64,000 nucleotides of DNA from assembly GCF_038443675.1 (NCBI RefSeq), contig NZ_CP151762.1:806001-870000 (forward strand). The letters are read 5' to 3'. The first letter of the stretch is position 1. Each line of letters starts with the position of its first letter. The notes beneath the pieces are model-generated. The model was not told the origin of the DNA. It was given only the letters and a program-made list of their open reading frames with translations, and did not search any database. This document shows, in pieces, positions 25,885 to 34,390 of the stretch. The position numbers were made by a program, and so were the translations under genes. The DNA comes from Yoonia sp. G8-12 (GTDB lineage Bacteria > Pseudomonadota > Alphaproteobacteria > Rhodobacterales > Rhodobacteraceae).

Positions 25885-26591
25885 TCAGACCGCCGCTGCG
25901 GCTTGATTGTGCTTGCGCGCCATAAACGTCTTGGCCGTTTCCACCGCCACCGCCGCATCACGGCAGTAAGCATCAGCACCAATCGCCTTGCCGAACTCTT
26001 CGTTCAGGGGCGCGCCGCCAACCAGCACGACATAATCCTCGCGCATGCCCTTTTCGACCAGCGTATCAATCACGACCTTCATATAGGGCATCGTGGTCGT
26101 CAGCAGGGCGGACATGCCAAGGATATCGGGCTTTTCGGTTTCCAGCGCCTCAAGATAGGATTCGACCGCATTGTTGATCCCCAGATCGACAACCTCGAAA
26201 CCGGCGCCTTCCATCATCATGGACACAAGGTTCTTGCCGATATCGTGGATATCGCCCTTGACCGTGCCGATCACCATCTTGCCAACACGCGGCGCGCCGG
26301 TTTCGGCCAGCAGGGGTTTAAGGATAAACATCCCCCCTTCATGGCGTTGGCCGCCAGCAGGACCTCTGGCACAAACAAGATACCATCGCGAAAGTCGTGG
26401 CCCACAATGGTCATGCCGCCCACGAGCGCCTCTGTCAGAATCCGGTAAGGCGGCCAGCCGCGCGAAAGAAGGATATTCACACCTTCCTCGATCTCTTCCT
26501 TCATTCCATCGTAAAGGTCATCGAACATCTGCGCGACGAGATCTTCGTCATTCAGTTCGGACAGGATGATGTCATCTTCTTCGTCGGACAT
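25885..26591 (-). pseudogene. Corrinoid (B12)-binding methyltransferase subunit, MtbC/MetH-like, frameshifted
   Basis: Carries the methyl group on cobalamin between the pterin methyltransferase and the homocysteine methyltransferase. From ATG 26591: acidic N-terminus, then the helical cap domain (MFDDLYDGMKEEIEEGVNILLSRGW, LFVPEVLLAANAMKGG). The reading frame changes at the G6 run (C6 at 26332-26337 on the plus strand) and resumes MFILKPLLAETG with the Rossmann B12 domain: GDIHDIGKN with the cobalt-ligand His, LGMSALLTTTM, and VVLVGGAPLNEEFGK. One added G restores ~234 residues. Both halves are well conserved in style, so an indel error is quite possible. Confidence 0.85.
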
Positions 26592-26725
26592 GGGCCGTGC
26601 CTTTGTATGAGTATGCAAACCAGTAGTGCGCCTAATTGTGAACTTCTAGCTGTTGTTTTCCGACATGTCCAAGAACATGACCGACCTTGTGTTGCTGGTG
26701 TTCGTGAAATGTTCTAATAAAGATT

Positions 26726-27808
26726 ATGGATGATTTGCCACTTCAGAAATCGCACCTCACGCCGGGGCGGGCCGCGCAATCAAATCCGGACAACCGGTTT
26801 GACAGATTGCATGCCGAGGCCGTTGATGATGGCTGGACTCCAGAGCAGGATCTGCCGGTTCTGCGCACCGAAATCACCGATGAGATCGCGCGGTCGGTCA
26901 TTACGCGCAATACCTCGCCTGATTTGTCCTTTGACCGCTCGATCAATCCTTATCGCGGCTGCGAACACGGATGCATCTATTGCTTTGCGCGCCCCAGCCA
27001 TGCGTTTTTGGGGCTGTCGCCGGGATTGGATTTCGAAACCAAGCTGATCGCGCGCCCCAATGCGGCGGATCAATTGCGCAAAGAACTGTCAAACCCGCGC
27101 TACGTGCCCAAGATCATCGCGATCGGCACCAACACCGACCCCTATCAACCGATTGAAAAATCGCGTGAAATCATGCGCGGTGTGTTACAGGTGCTTGCCG
27201 AATTCAACCATCCTGTCGGGATTGTCACCAAGGGCACGTTGATCGAACGCGATAGCGATATTCTGGCACCCATGGCCGCCAAAGGGCTTATCCGGGTCGG
27301 CATCTCGATCACAACGCTTGATCCCAAAACATCGCGCGCAATGGAACCGCGGGTGCCGTCACCCGCCGCACGGCTGCGCACGATCCGGCGGTTGACCGAT
27401 GCGGGCATTCCGGTGCGTGTGATGGTGTCACCCATCGTGCCAGCGTTGACCGATCACGAACTTGAGGCGATTTTGCAAGCCGCAAAAGAGGCAGGCGCGA
27501 TTGCCGCATCTTCCATCGTCCTGCGACTGCCGCGCGAAGTGGCCACGCTGTTTCGGGACTGGCTCACTGCCCATTACCCTGACCGCGCCGCGCGCATCAT
27601 GGGGCGCGTGCGCGAATTGCATGGCGGCAAGGACTACGATCCTGATTTCGGCAAGCGGATGGTCGGGCAGGGCCCTTGGGCTGCGATGATGCAACAACGG
27701 TTCAAACTGGCCGCGCGCAAACTCGGTCTCGACCGGAGCCTGCCACCTTTGCGCACAGACCTGTTCGCCCGCCCAGCAAAAACAGGCGACCAGCTCTCAC
27801 TCTTCTGA
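26726..27808 (+). CDS. PA0069-family radical SAM protein (SplB-like)
   Basis: 360 residues. NPYRGCEHGCIYCFAR carries the CX3CX2C that binds the 4Fe-4S cluster, and IIAIGTNTDPYQPIE and RVMVSPIVPALTDHE fit the radical-SAM barrel of the PA0069/Rv2578c group, related to spore photoproduct lyase. No substrate is known for these non-spore-former homologues. It diverges from the B12 gene across a 134-base spacer that would hold both promoters. No evidence ties it to methionine metabolism beyond position. Confidence 0.85.
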   Translation: MDDLPLQKSHLTPGRAAQSNPDNRFDRLHAEAVDDGWTPEQDLPVLRTEITDEIARSVITRNTSPDLSFDRSINPYRGCEHGCIYCFARPSHAFLGLSPGLDFETKLIARPNAADQLRKELSNPRYVPKIIAIGTNTDPYQPIEKSREIMRGVLQVLAEFNHPVGIVTKGTLIERDSDILAPMAAKGLIRVGISITTLDPKTSRAMEPRVPSPAARLRTIRRLTDAGIPVRVMVSPIVPALTDHELEAILQAAKEAGAIAASSIVLRLPREVATLFRDWLTAHYPDRAARIMGRVRELHGGKDYDPDFGKRMVGQGPWAAMMQQRFKLAARKLGLDRSLPPLRTDLFARPAKTGDQLSLF

Positions 27809-27879
27809 CCACCCGTCGTTATTACTGGCCCGAAAATATCCCGGGGGAGCCACCGCAGGTGGCGGGGGCAGCGCCCCTG

Positions 27880-28896
27880 TTAGGACTTCCGCCGCCGCCC
27901 GCGCCGCGGCGAGGCTTCGGGTCCGGCCCCGTCAGTGCCGTCAGACTCGGATGAAAACCCGCCCAATGCGGCGGTAATCTGCTCCAGCGTTGGAAGATCG
28001 CCCTTCGGACGGGTCTCAAGCGCTGCGCGCATCGCGCGCAAATGTTCCGGTGTCGTGCCGCAACACCCGCCAATGATTGTGGCACCACAGTCGCGCGCAA
28101 GGCAGGCGTAATCCGCCATCAGCTCCGGCGTGCCGTCATAGTGGATATGCCCGTCGTGATACTTGGGAATGCCTGCGTTGCCCTTGGCGATGATCGGCAG
28201 GGTCGGACCTGCCGCCGCAAAGCCAAGCACGGTGCGCAGCAAATCCGATGCACCGACGCCGCAGTTGGCACCAAAGGCCAGCGGCTGATGCGCGAGTTTG
28301 CCGACTTTCTTGACCATGTCGGCTGATGTCAGACCCATCATCGTGCGTCCGGCGGTGTCAAAACTCATCGTGCCGCACCAGGGCATACCGGCTAGCGCAA
28401 AAGCCTCGGCTGCGGCTGCATACTCTTCGGGGGCACTGATTGTCTCGGCCCAAAGCACATCGGCACCGCCAGCCTTCAGACCCTCGGCCTGTTCATGGAA
28501 CATCTCGACGGCGATTGCGTGGGTCAGGGTGCCCATGGGGGCCATAATCTCACCGGTTGGCCCGACCGAGCCTGCCACAACGATCGTGCGGCCCGATGCA
28601 TCGGCAACCTCGCGCCCCAGTTCGGCGGCGGCTTTATTCAACTCGCGTACGCGGCCCTCGGCACCGTGTAGTTTCAGACGCGATGCATTGCCGCCAAAGC
28701 TGTTGGTCAGAAAAATATCGCTGCCGGCATCTGCCGCACCTTTATACAGGGCTATAATCTTTGCGGTCTCATCAATGTTCCACATCTCGGGGGCATCACC
28801 TGACATCAGCCCCATGTTGAACAGGTTGGTTCCTGTGGCCCCGTCGGCCATCAGCCAATCGTTGGTTTCAAGAAGCTTTGAGAGGGCATTGGTCAT
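27880..28896 (-). CDS. Homocysteine S-methyltransferase (BHMT-like; split methionine synthase subunit)
   Basis: Zinc-dependent TIM-barrel enzyme that methylates homocysteine; here the donor is probably the methylated B12 protein encoded next door. 338 residues from ATG 28896 (MTNALSKLLETNDWLMADGATGTNLFNMG); the 27 codons upstream are the regulatory region, not coding. Zinc ligands are the Cys in FGANCGVGASD (about 225) and the CC of GGCCGTTPEHL (about 290). The C-terminus has an Arg-rich tail. Betaine or S-methylmethionine as methyl donor is the alternative, but the neighbouring corrinoid gene favours the split MetH role. Confidence 0.85.
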   Translation of the reverse strand: MTNALSKLLETNDWLMADGATGTNLFNMGLMSGDAPEMWNIDETAKIIALYKGAADAGSDIFLTNSFGGNASRLKLHGAEGRVRELNKAAAELGREVADASGRTIVVAGSVGPTGEIMAPMGTLTHAIAVEMFHEQAEGLKAGGADVLWAETISAPEEYAAAAEAFALAGMPWCGTMSFDTAGRTMMGLTSADMVKKVGKLAHQPLAFGANCGVGASDLLRTVLGFAAAGPTLPIIAKGNAGIPKYHDGHIHYDGTPELMADYACLARDCGATIIGGCCGTTPEHLRAMRAALETRPKGDLPTLEQITAALGGFSSESDGTDGAGPEASPRRGRRRKS

Positions 28897-28941
28897 ATCG
28901 GGCTCCGGCTTGCGCAAAGTATGGGATGCGGTGTCATGTCT

Positions 28942-28984
28942 TTGCATAAGGTGCAAATGCAAAACATGCATTTTCATTATGCAA
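28942..28984 (-). promoter_or_regulatory. Nested inverted repeats upstream of the homocysteine methyltransferase gene
   Basis: Outer arms TTGCATAA (28942-28949) and TTATGCAA (28977-28984) are perfect complements; inner arms AAATGCA (28955-28961) and TGCATTT (28967-28973) also pair. They lie 46-88 bases before the ATG at 28896, in an AT-rich island. Could be paired operators for a dimeric regulator or a leader hairpin. TTTGCATA also occurs upstream of the two other methionine units in the window. Confidence 0.5.
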
Positions 28985-28990
28985 GAAATG

Positions 28991-29019
28991 ATAAAACCGC
29001 GCCGGTTATTGGCGCGGTT
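28991..29019 (-). terminator. Likely terminator of the DUF1476 gene
   Basis: Nine-base-pair perfect stem AACCGCGCC / GGCGCGGTT (28995-29003 with 29011-29019), seven-base loop. Read on the minus strand it is followed by TTTTAT. It lies 22 bases past the DUF1476 stop. The T run is short. Confidence 0.65.
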
Positions 29020-29041
29020 CGGGGTCGTGCTACGGTCCGGC

Positions 29042-29356
29042 TCAGATCTCTTTTAACAACTGCGCTTTGGCTTCGGCCATCAGTTCGATCATTTTGGTGC
29101 GGATCGTCGTCTCATCGGCCTTGTCACCCAGATCGCCCGATACCTTGCGATAGACATCTTCGTGACCCGCTTCCTCAAAATCGGACTTGACGACTTCTTT
29201 GGCGTATTCGGCGGCTTCGTCACCGGTTTTACCCATCAGTTCCGCGGCCCAAAGGCCCAGCAGTTTGTTGCGCCGTGCATCTGCTTTGAATTGCATTTCG
29301 GCGTCATGGGCAAATTTGTTCTCAAACGCATTCTCGCGATCGTCAAAGGTTGTCAT
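29042..29356 (-). CDS. DUF1476 protein, F1Fo-ATPase zeta-type inhibitor
   Basis: 104 residues, all-helical and charged. MTTFDDRENAFENKFAHDAEMQFKADARRNKLLGLWAAELMG is the conserved start of the alphaproteobacterial zeta subunit characterised in Paracoccus, where the N-terminal segment blocks ATP hydrolysis by F1. Further conserved blocks are GDEAAEYAKEVVKSDFEEAGHEDVYRK and KADETTIRTKM. Monocistronic and divergent from purC over 132 bases. Confidence 0.9.
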   Translation of the reverse strand: MTTFDDRENAFENKFAHDAEMQFKADARRNKLLGLWAAELMGKTGDEAAEYAKEVVKSDFEEAGHEDVYRKVSGDLGDKADETTIRTKMIELMAEAKAQLLKEI

Positions 29357-29488
29357 GGATTAGGCCTCTTGATTTGGAAAGCTGTTCCCTCTGATATGCC
29401 TCTCACGGTGCTTGCCCGCAAGGGGGCTTGCACTATGACGCGCACATGATGCGGTCCACGCCGGGCCGAAAAGGGGCAAGGGGTCAGC

Positions 29489-30253
29489 ATGTCACGTCGT
29501 AAAAAGATTTATGAAGGCAAGGCAAAGGTTCTTTATGAAGGCCCCGAGCCAGGCACTTTTGTCCAATATTTCAAGGACGATGCCACCGCATTCAATGCCG
29601 AAAAGAAGGCCGTGATCGAAGGGAAGGGCGTTTTGAACAACCGTCTGTCTGAATATTTCATGACCGGACTGGGCCAAATCGGAATCCCGACGCATTTTAT
29701 CAAACGCCTCAACATGCGCGAGCAGTTGATCCGTCAGGCCGAGATTATCCCGCTTGAAGTGATCGTGCGCAATTTCGCCGCCGGTTCCATGGCCAAGCGT
29801 ATGGGCATCGAAGAAGGCACTCCGTTGCCGCGCCCGATTGTCGAGTTTTCCTACAAAGACGACAAGCTGGGCGACCCGCTTGTGCCGGAAGAATACATCA
29901 TCGCCTTCGGTTGGGCGTCGCAGCAGGAAATGGATGATATCGTCAGCCTTGCACTGCGCGTGAACGACTGGATGTCCGGCGTGATGTACGGTGTCGGCAT
30001 CAAGCTGATTGATTTCAAGATCGAGATTGGCCGCGTCTGGGACAATGAATTCCAACGCCTTATTCTGGCAGATGAAATCAGCCCTGACAGCTGCCGTCTG
30101 TGGGACATCGAAACAGGCCAGAAGCTGGACAAGGACGTGTTCCGCCGCGATCTGGGCAACCTGACCGATGCCTATACCGAAGTTGCAAGGCGCCTTGGTG
30201 TTTTGCCAACCAATGTCACCCACACCCCCACCAAACCCACTTTGATCAACTGA
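29489..30253 (+). CDS. purC: SAICAR synthetase
   Basis: Joins aspartate to CAIR with ATP in purine synthesis. 254 residues. MSRRKKIYEGKAKVLYEGPEPGTFVQYFKDDATAFNAEKK contains the ATP-binding region; PLEVIVRNFAAGSMAKRMGIEEG and LIDFKIEIGRVW, LILADEISPDSCRLWD are family signatures. First gene of a purC-purS-purQ unit with spacers of 32 bases and then one-base overlap. Confidence 0.96.
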   Translation: MSRRKKIYEGKAKVLYEGPEPGTFVQYFKDDATAFNAEKKAVIEGKGVLNNRLSEYFMTGLGQIGIPTHFIKRLNMREQLIRQAEIIPLEVIVRNFAAGSMAKRMGIEEGTPLPRPIVEFSYKDDKLGDPLVPEEYIIAFGWASQQEMDDIVSLALRVNDWMSGVMYGVGIKLIDFKIEIGRVWDNEFQRLILADEISPDSCRLWDIETGQKLDKDVFRRDLGNLTDAYTEVARRLGVLPTNVTHTPTKPTLIN

Positions 30254-30285
30254 TCTTGCGACCCTAGCGAACAAAGGACCTGCCC

Positions 30286-30516
30286 ATGAAAGCCCGCGTA
30301 CATGTCATGCTCAAAAACGGTGTGCTGGATCCCCAAGGCGAGGCGGTCCGCCACGCGCTTGGGACACTTGGCTTTGACGGGGTGAACGGGGTGCGCCAAG
30401 GCAAGGTGATCGAGCTTGATCTGGCCGATGGCACCTCCGAGGCCACGATTGTCGAGATGTGCGAAAAACTGCTCGCGAATACCGTGATCGAAAGCTACAG
30501 CGTCGAGGTGCTCTGA
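30286..30516 (+). CDS. purS: FGAM synthase subunit PurS
   Basis: Small structural subunit of the three-part PurLQS FGAM synthase. 76 residues; KARVHVMLKNGVLDPQGEAVRHALGTLGFDGV and the C-terminal CEKLLANTVIESYSVEV match the family. Its TGA shares a base with the purQ ATG (TGATG). purL is not in the window. Confidence 0.95.
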   Translation: MKARVHVMLKNGVLDPQGEAVRHALGTLGFDGVNGVRQGKVIELDLADGTSEATIVEMCEKLLANTVIESYSVEVL

Positions 30517-31184
30517 TGCGCGCCGCTGTTATCGTTTTCCCCGGATCGAACTGTGATCGCGACATGGCCGTCGCGCTCAAGGCAGCGGGTGCCGATGTCA
30601 GCATGGTCTGGCATAAGGATGCAAGCCTGCCTGAGAATGTTGATCTGGTCGCGGTGCCGGGCGGGTTTTCTTTTGGCGATTACCTGCGCTGTGGTGCGAT
30701 TGCCGCAAAATCCCCGATCTGTAAGGCGGTTGTCGCCCATGCCGACCGTGGCGGCTATGTGCTGGGGGTCTGTAACGGCTTTCAGGTGTTGACCGAAACA
30801 GGGCTGTTGCCGGGTGCCTTGATGCGCAATGCGAACCTGAAGTTCATCTGCAAAACTGTTGAATTGAAAGTAGAAACATCAAACTCCGCCTTCACCGAAG
30901 GCTATAACGCGGGTGACAGTGTTGGCTACCCCGTGGCCCATCACGACGGCAACTATACGGTCGATGCCGAAACGCTTGTCGCCTTGAAGGCCGAGGATCG
31001 CATCGCCTTTACCTACGCCCAAAACCCCAATGGCTCGATCGACAACATCGCGGGTGTGCTGTCTGCGAACCGGCGCGTTCTTGGCATGATGCCACACCCC
31101 GAGCGCGCGGTGGACGCAGGGCACGGTGGAACCGATGGACAGGCGCTTTTCCGCGGGCTTGTCGGGCAATTTGCCCAAGCATGA
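30516..31184 (+). CDS. purQ: FGAM synthase, glutamine amidotransferase subunit PurQ
   Basis: Releases ammonia from glutamine for PurL. 222 residues from ATG 30516. Class I amidotransferase triad: nucleophile Cys in YVLGVCNGFQVL (about 86), His and Glu in MMPHPERAVD (about 190-200). VAVPGGFSFGDYLRCG is the oxyanion region. Start chosen at the overlap with purS rather than the longer frame from 30459. Confidence 0.96.
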   Translation: MRAAVIVFPGSNCDRDMAVALKAAGADVSMVWHKDASLPENVDLVAVPGGFSFGDYLRCGAIAAKSPICKAVVAHADRGGYVLGVCNGFQVLTETGLLPGALMRNANLKFICKTVELKVETSNSAFTEGYNAGDSVGYPVAHHDGNYTVDAETLVALKAEDRIAFTYAQNPNGSIDNIAGVLSANRRVLGMMPHPERAVDAGHGGTDGQALFRGLVGQFAQA

Positions 31185-31228
31185 TCTGCCCGCTTGCCGC
31201 GTTAGGGCTGTAGGCCTAAACTGAACAT

Positions 31229-32983
31229 ATGTTGGGCACCAATAACTCTGGCAGCGGGCGACGCCGCGGCAAATGGTACTTGCGGCTGGCTGTGCTGGTT
31301 GTTTGCCTGTTTGGTGTGGTGGTCATCTATGTCTCCAACCAGCTTTTGACGCAGCGGTTTACCGAAACCATCAGCAACCGCTCAGATGTGCGACTGGCGC
31401 TTTATGTCACCAACCTGATGAACGAACTGCAGCGCAATTCCGTCGTGCCGCAGCTTTTGTCGCGTGACCCTGATTTGATCAAAGCGCTGGAGAATAAGGA
31501 CTATTCTCTCTCAACCGCGCGTCTGTTGTCTTTTGTCGATGAAATTGGTGCGGCGTCTTTGACGCTTTTGGATCGCGACGGGCGTGCAGTGGCGGCGACA
31601 GATCGCAACCGGATCGGCACAGATCACCGCCAGAACCCCTATTTTGTTGATGCACAACGCAGCAACCAGACCGTTTATACCACCTTTCAGCGCGATGAAG
31701 GCGGCTATGCCTATATTTATTCGCGGCGTGTTGAAGTGGCGGGTACGCTGCTGGGTGTGATCATGGTCGAGGTCAACGGCCAACGGCTTGAAACAGGCTG
31801 GGCGGGGGTGTCTGACGCGGTGCTGGTGATGGACAGCGAAGGCACGATCATTATGGCCACCGAACCGCGTTGGCGCGGTTTGAACGAGGACGAAGCGCTG
31901 GCCCGTCAATCCGCGCCCTCTGCCATTGAGCGTGCCATTCGTGCGACCCAAGAGTGGGGGGCGCTGCCCGCCGATGCGTATTTGCGCGGCGAGGCTGTCT
32001 TGCGGCGCGAAATGCGGGTGCCGCATCACGGTTGGCGGATGGTCAGCTATACAACCTACGCTTCTGTGCGCGAACGCGTGAACGGCATTCTGGCGCTTGA
32101 GGTGATGGGATTCGCGATCCTTCTGGCACTGGTGTTCTGGGGCAGTTCGCGGCGCACGGCATCGCGTCTGGTTTTCTTCCAACGCGAGTCAGCAGAGCTT
32201 CGCGCATTGAACCGCCGCTTGCAGCGGGAAATTGCCGAGCGCGAGAAGGTCGAAAAGACGCTGGAGGTGGCCGAACAGACCATCGCGCAATCATCGAAAC
32301 TGGCCGCTTTGGGTGAAATGTCGGCCGCCGTCAGCCACGAGTTGAACCAGCCTTTGGCAGCAATGAAAACCTATCTGGCAGGCGCCCGTCTGCTGCTGCA
32401 ACGCGAGCGGCCTGAAGAGGCGTTATCGTCCTTCCAGCGCATTGATGATCTGCTGGAACGGATGGGGGCGATCACACGGCAATTGAAGTCCTACGCGCGC
32501 AAGGGTGCCGAGGCATTTGCGCCTGTAGATACAAGGGCTGCGGTATCAACGGCGCTTGCATTGATGGAGCCGCAACTGAAAACCCGCGATGTGAATATCA
32601 TCCGCACTTTGCCCAATGAGCCGGTGTTCATCATGGGTGACAGGCTGCGGCTGGAACAGGTGATTATCAACCTGTTGCGCAACGCATTGGACGCCACCAA
32701 ACTGTCGGCCAATCCAACCATCGAAATCCTTTTGGCGGCCGGTGATACGGTCAGCATCCAGATCCGCGATAACGGCGAGGGGATCGACAATCTCGACGAA
32801 TTATTCGAGCCTTTTTATACCACCAAACAACCTGGTGATGGGGTGGGACTTGGGCTTGCCATCTCCTCTGGGATCGTAAACGACTTGGGCGGGCGCCTGA
32901 CCGCGCGCAATGCGGTTGATGGCGGGGCTATATTCGAGGTGCAACTGCCAACGTTAAGGCAGGAAGTCGCCGCGGCAGAGTAA
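31229..32983 (+). CDS. dctB: Sensor histidine kinase, C4-dicarboxylate type (DctB-like)
   Basis: 584 residues. One membrane helix near the N-terminus (about 17-37), a periplasmic tandem-PAS (dCache) domain (about 40-280, with ALTLLDRDGRAVAATDRNRIG and FQRDEGGYAYIYSRRV), a second helix (about 287-307), a short coiled coil, the phosphoacceptor His in AAVSHELNQPLAAMKTY (about 368) and an ATPase domain with DNGEGID and GLGLAISSGIV. Ten bases ahead of its response regulator. Senses succinate, fumarate or malate in relatives; no dctPQM transporter lies in the window. Confidence 0.9.
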   Translation: MLGTNNSGSGRRRGKWYLRLAVLVVCLFGVVVIYVSNQLLTQRFTETISNRSDVRLALYVTNLMNELQRNSVVPQLLSRDPDLIKALENKDYSLSTARLLSFVDEIGAASLTLLDRDGRAVAATDRNRIGTDHRQNPYFVDAQRSNQTVYTTFQRDEGGYAYIYSRRVEVAGTLLGVIMVEVNGQRLETGWAGVSDAVLVMDSEGTIIMATEPRWRGLNEDEALARQSAPSAIERAIRATQEWGALPADAYLRGEAVLRREMRVPHHGWRMVSYTTYASVRERVNGILALEVMGFAILLALVFWGSSRRTASRLVFFQRESAELRALNRRLQREIAEREKVEKTLEVAEQTIAQSSKLAALGEMSAAVSHELNQPLAAMKTYLAGARLLLQRERPEEALSSFQRIDDLLERMGAITRQLKSYARKGAEAFAPVDTRAAVSTALALMEPQLKTRDVNIIRTLPNEPVFIMGDRLRLEQVIINLLRNALDATKLSANPTIEILLAAGDTVSIQIRDNGEGIDNLDELFEPFYTTKQPGDGVGLGLAISSGIVNDLGGRLTARNAVDGGAIFEVQLPTLRQEVAAAE

Positions 32984-32993
32984 GGAAAAGACC

Positions 32994-34325
32994 ATGAGTA
33001 AAGTCATGAAGATCGCGATTGTTGACGACGAAAAAGACATGCGTCAGTCGATTTCACAGTGGTTGGCGCTTTCGGGTTTTGACACCGAAACATTTGCCTC
33101 TGCCGAAGAGGCACTGCGCGGTTTGGGCACCGACTATCCCGGTATCGTCGTCAGCGATATCAAGATGCCGGGGATGGACGGGATGCAGTTTTTGAAAAAA
33201 CTCAAAGGTGTCGATAGCTCGCTGCCTGTGATCATGATCACTGGCCACGGCGACGTCCCCATGGCGGTTGAGGCGATGCGCATCGGCGCGTTCGATTTTC
33301 TGGAAAAGCCGTTCAACCCCGACCGGATGACCGAATTGGCGAAAAAGGCCACGACAGCGCGCCGTCTGACCCTTGATAACCGCGCGTTGCGCCGTGAATT
33401 GTCAGATGGCTCTGCGCTGATCAAGAAACTGATCGGGCAATCGCCGCCGATGGAGCGGCTGAAAGAAGACATCCTTGATCTGGGGCAGGCCGACGGGCAT
33501 GTTCTGGTTGAGGGCGAGACAGGCACCGGCAAGACGCTGGTCGCCCATGCGCTGCACGCGGTGGGTGCGCGGGCCAGCAAGAAGTTCGTTCTTCTAAGCT
33601 GCTCGGCCTATGACGAAGAAACACTGGGCCGTACAATATTCGGCCCTGCCAATGATGATGAGCCGATCCCCGCGATGGAAGAAGCGCGCGGTGGCACGCT
33701 GGTGCTTGAAGACATCGAGGCGTTGAGCCACTCGTTGCAGGCGCGTTTGCTGACGGCAATCAACAATCAGGGCACGCCCGCCGAGACGCGGATCGTGGCG
33801 ATCTGTAACCTGCAAGAGCAGGACCAGACCTGCGAAAGCGTGCTGCGCCCTGATCTGTTCTACCGGCTTGCCGCCCTGCGGATCACCGTGCCGCCGCTGC
33901 GCCAGCGCGGCGAGGATATCCTGACGCTCTTTACCCGTCTGGGCGAGCAATTTGCCGATGAATACGGTTGTGATGCGCCACAAGTCAGCGCGCAGGAAGC
34001 CGCCCAGCTTTTGCAGGCCCCGTGGCCCGGCAACGTGCGCCAGTTGATCAACGTGGCCGAGCGTGCGGTGTTGCAGAACCGGCGCGGATCAGGTTCGATT
34101 GCGTCGCTCTTGATGGCGGACACCGATGAAATGAAGCCAGCGATGACGACAGAGGGCAAGCCGCTCAAAGAATTCGTCGAGGCCTTCGAGCGGATGCTGA
34201 TCGACAACACGATGCGCCGCCATAAGGGGTCGATCGTGTCGGTGATGGATGAATTGTGCCTGCCGCGCCGGACATTGAACGAGAAGATGGCAAAGTACGG
34301 GCTGCAACGGTCGGATTATCTCTAA
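32994..34325 (+). CDS. dctD: Response regulator, DctD-like, with AAA+ domain lacking the sigma54 contact loop
   Basis: 443 residues. Receiver domain with the phosphoacceptor Asp in VVSDIKMPGMDG (about 55) and Lys in LEKPFNP. AAA+ domain with Walker A VEGETGTGKTLVAHALHAV (about 170-188) but no GAFTGA: between FVLLSCSAYDEETLG and the Walker B-like GGTLVLEDIEAL only IFGPANDDEPIPAMEEAR is present, and the usual DEIG is EDIE. The C-terminus has a Fis-type helix-turn-helix (RHKGSIVSVMDELCLPRRTLNEKMAKYGL). It may therefore act without sigma54, as R. capsulatus NtrC does. Confidence 0.88.
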   Translation: MSKVMKIAIVDDEKDMRQSISQWLALSGFDTETFASAEEALRGLGTDYPGIVVSDIKMPGMDGMQFLKKLKGVDSSLPVIMITGHGDVPMAVEAMRIGAFDFLEKPFNPDRMTELAKKATTARRLTLDNRALRRELSDGSALIKKLIGQSPPMERLKEDILDLGQADGHVLVEGETGTGKTLVAHALHAVGARASKKFVLLSCSAYDEETLGRTIFGPANDDEPIPAMEEARGGTLVLEDIEALSHSLQARLLTAINNQGTPAETRIVAICNLQEQDQTCESVLRPDLFYRLAALRITVPPLRQRGEDILTLFTRLGEQFADEYGCDAPQVSAQEAAQLLQAPWPGNVRQLINVAERAVLQNRRGSGSIASLLMADTDEMKPAMTTEGKPLKEFVEAFERMLIDNTMRRHKGSIVSVMDELCLPRRTLNEKMAKYGLQRSDYL

Positions 34326-34356
34326 GTTTTGATTGGACAAATGCACCGTCATTTCA

Positions 34357-34390
34357 GGCACCCTGCACACAGGCCCTTGTGCTGGGTGCC
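34357..34390 (+). terminator. Strong hairpin after dctD (terminator or rne-leader element)
   Basis: Stem GGCACCC (34357-34363) pairs with GGGTGCC (34384-34390) and, past a T-T mismatch, GCACA pairs with TGTGC; eight-base loop. It is followed by CTTCCTCCCTTAT, pyrimidine-rich rather than a pure T run. Located 31 bases after dctD and 354 before rne, so it could end dctBD or be part of the rne leader. Confidence 0.55.
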
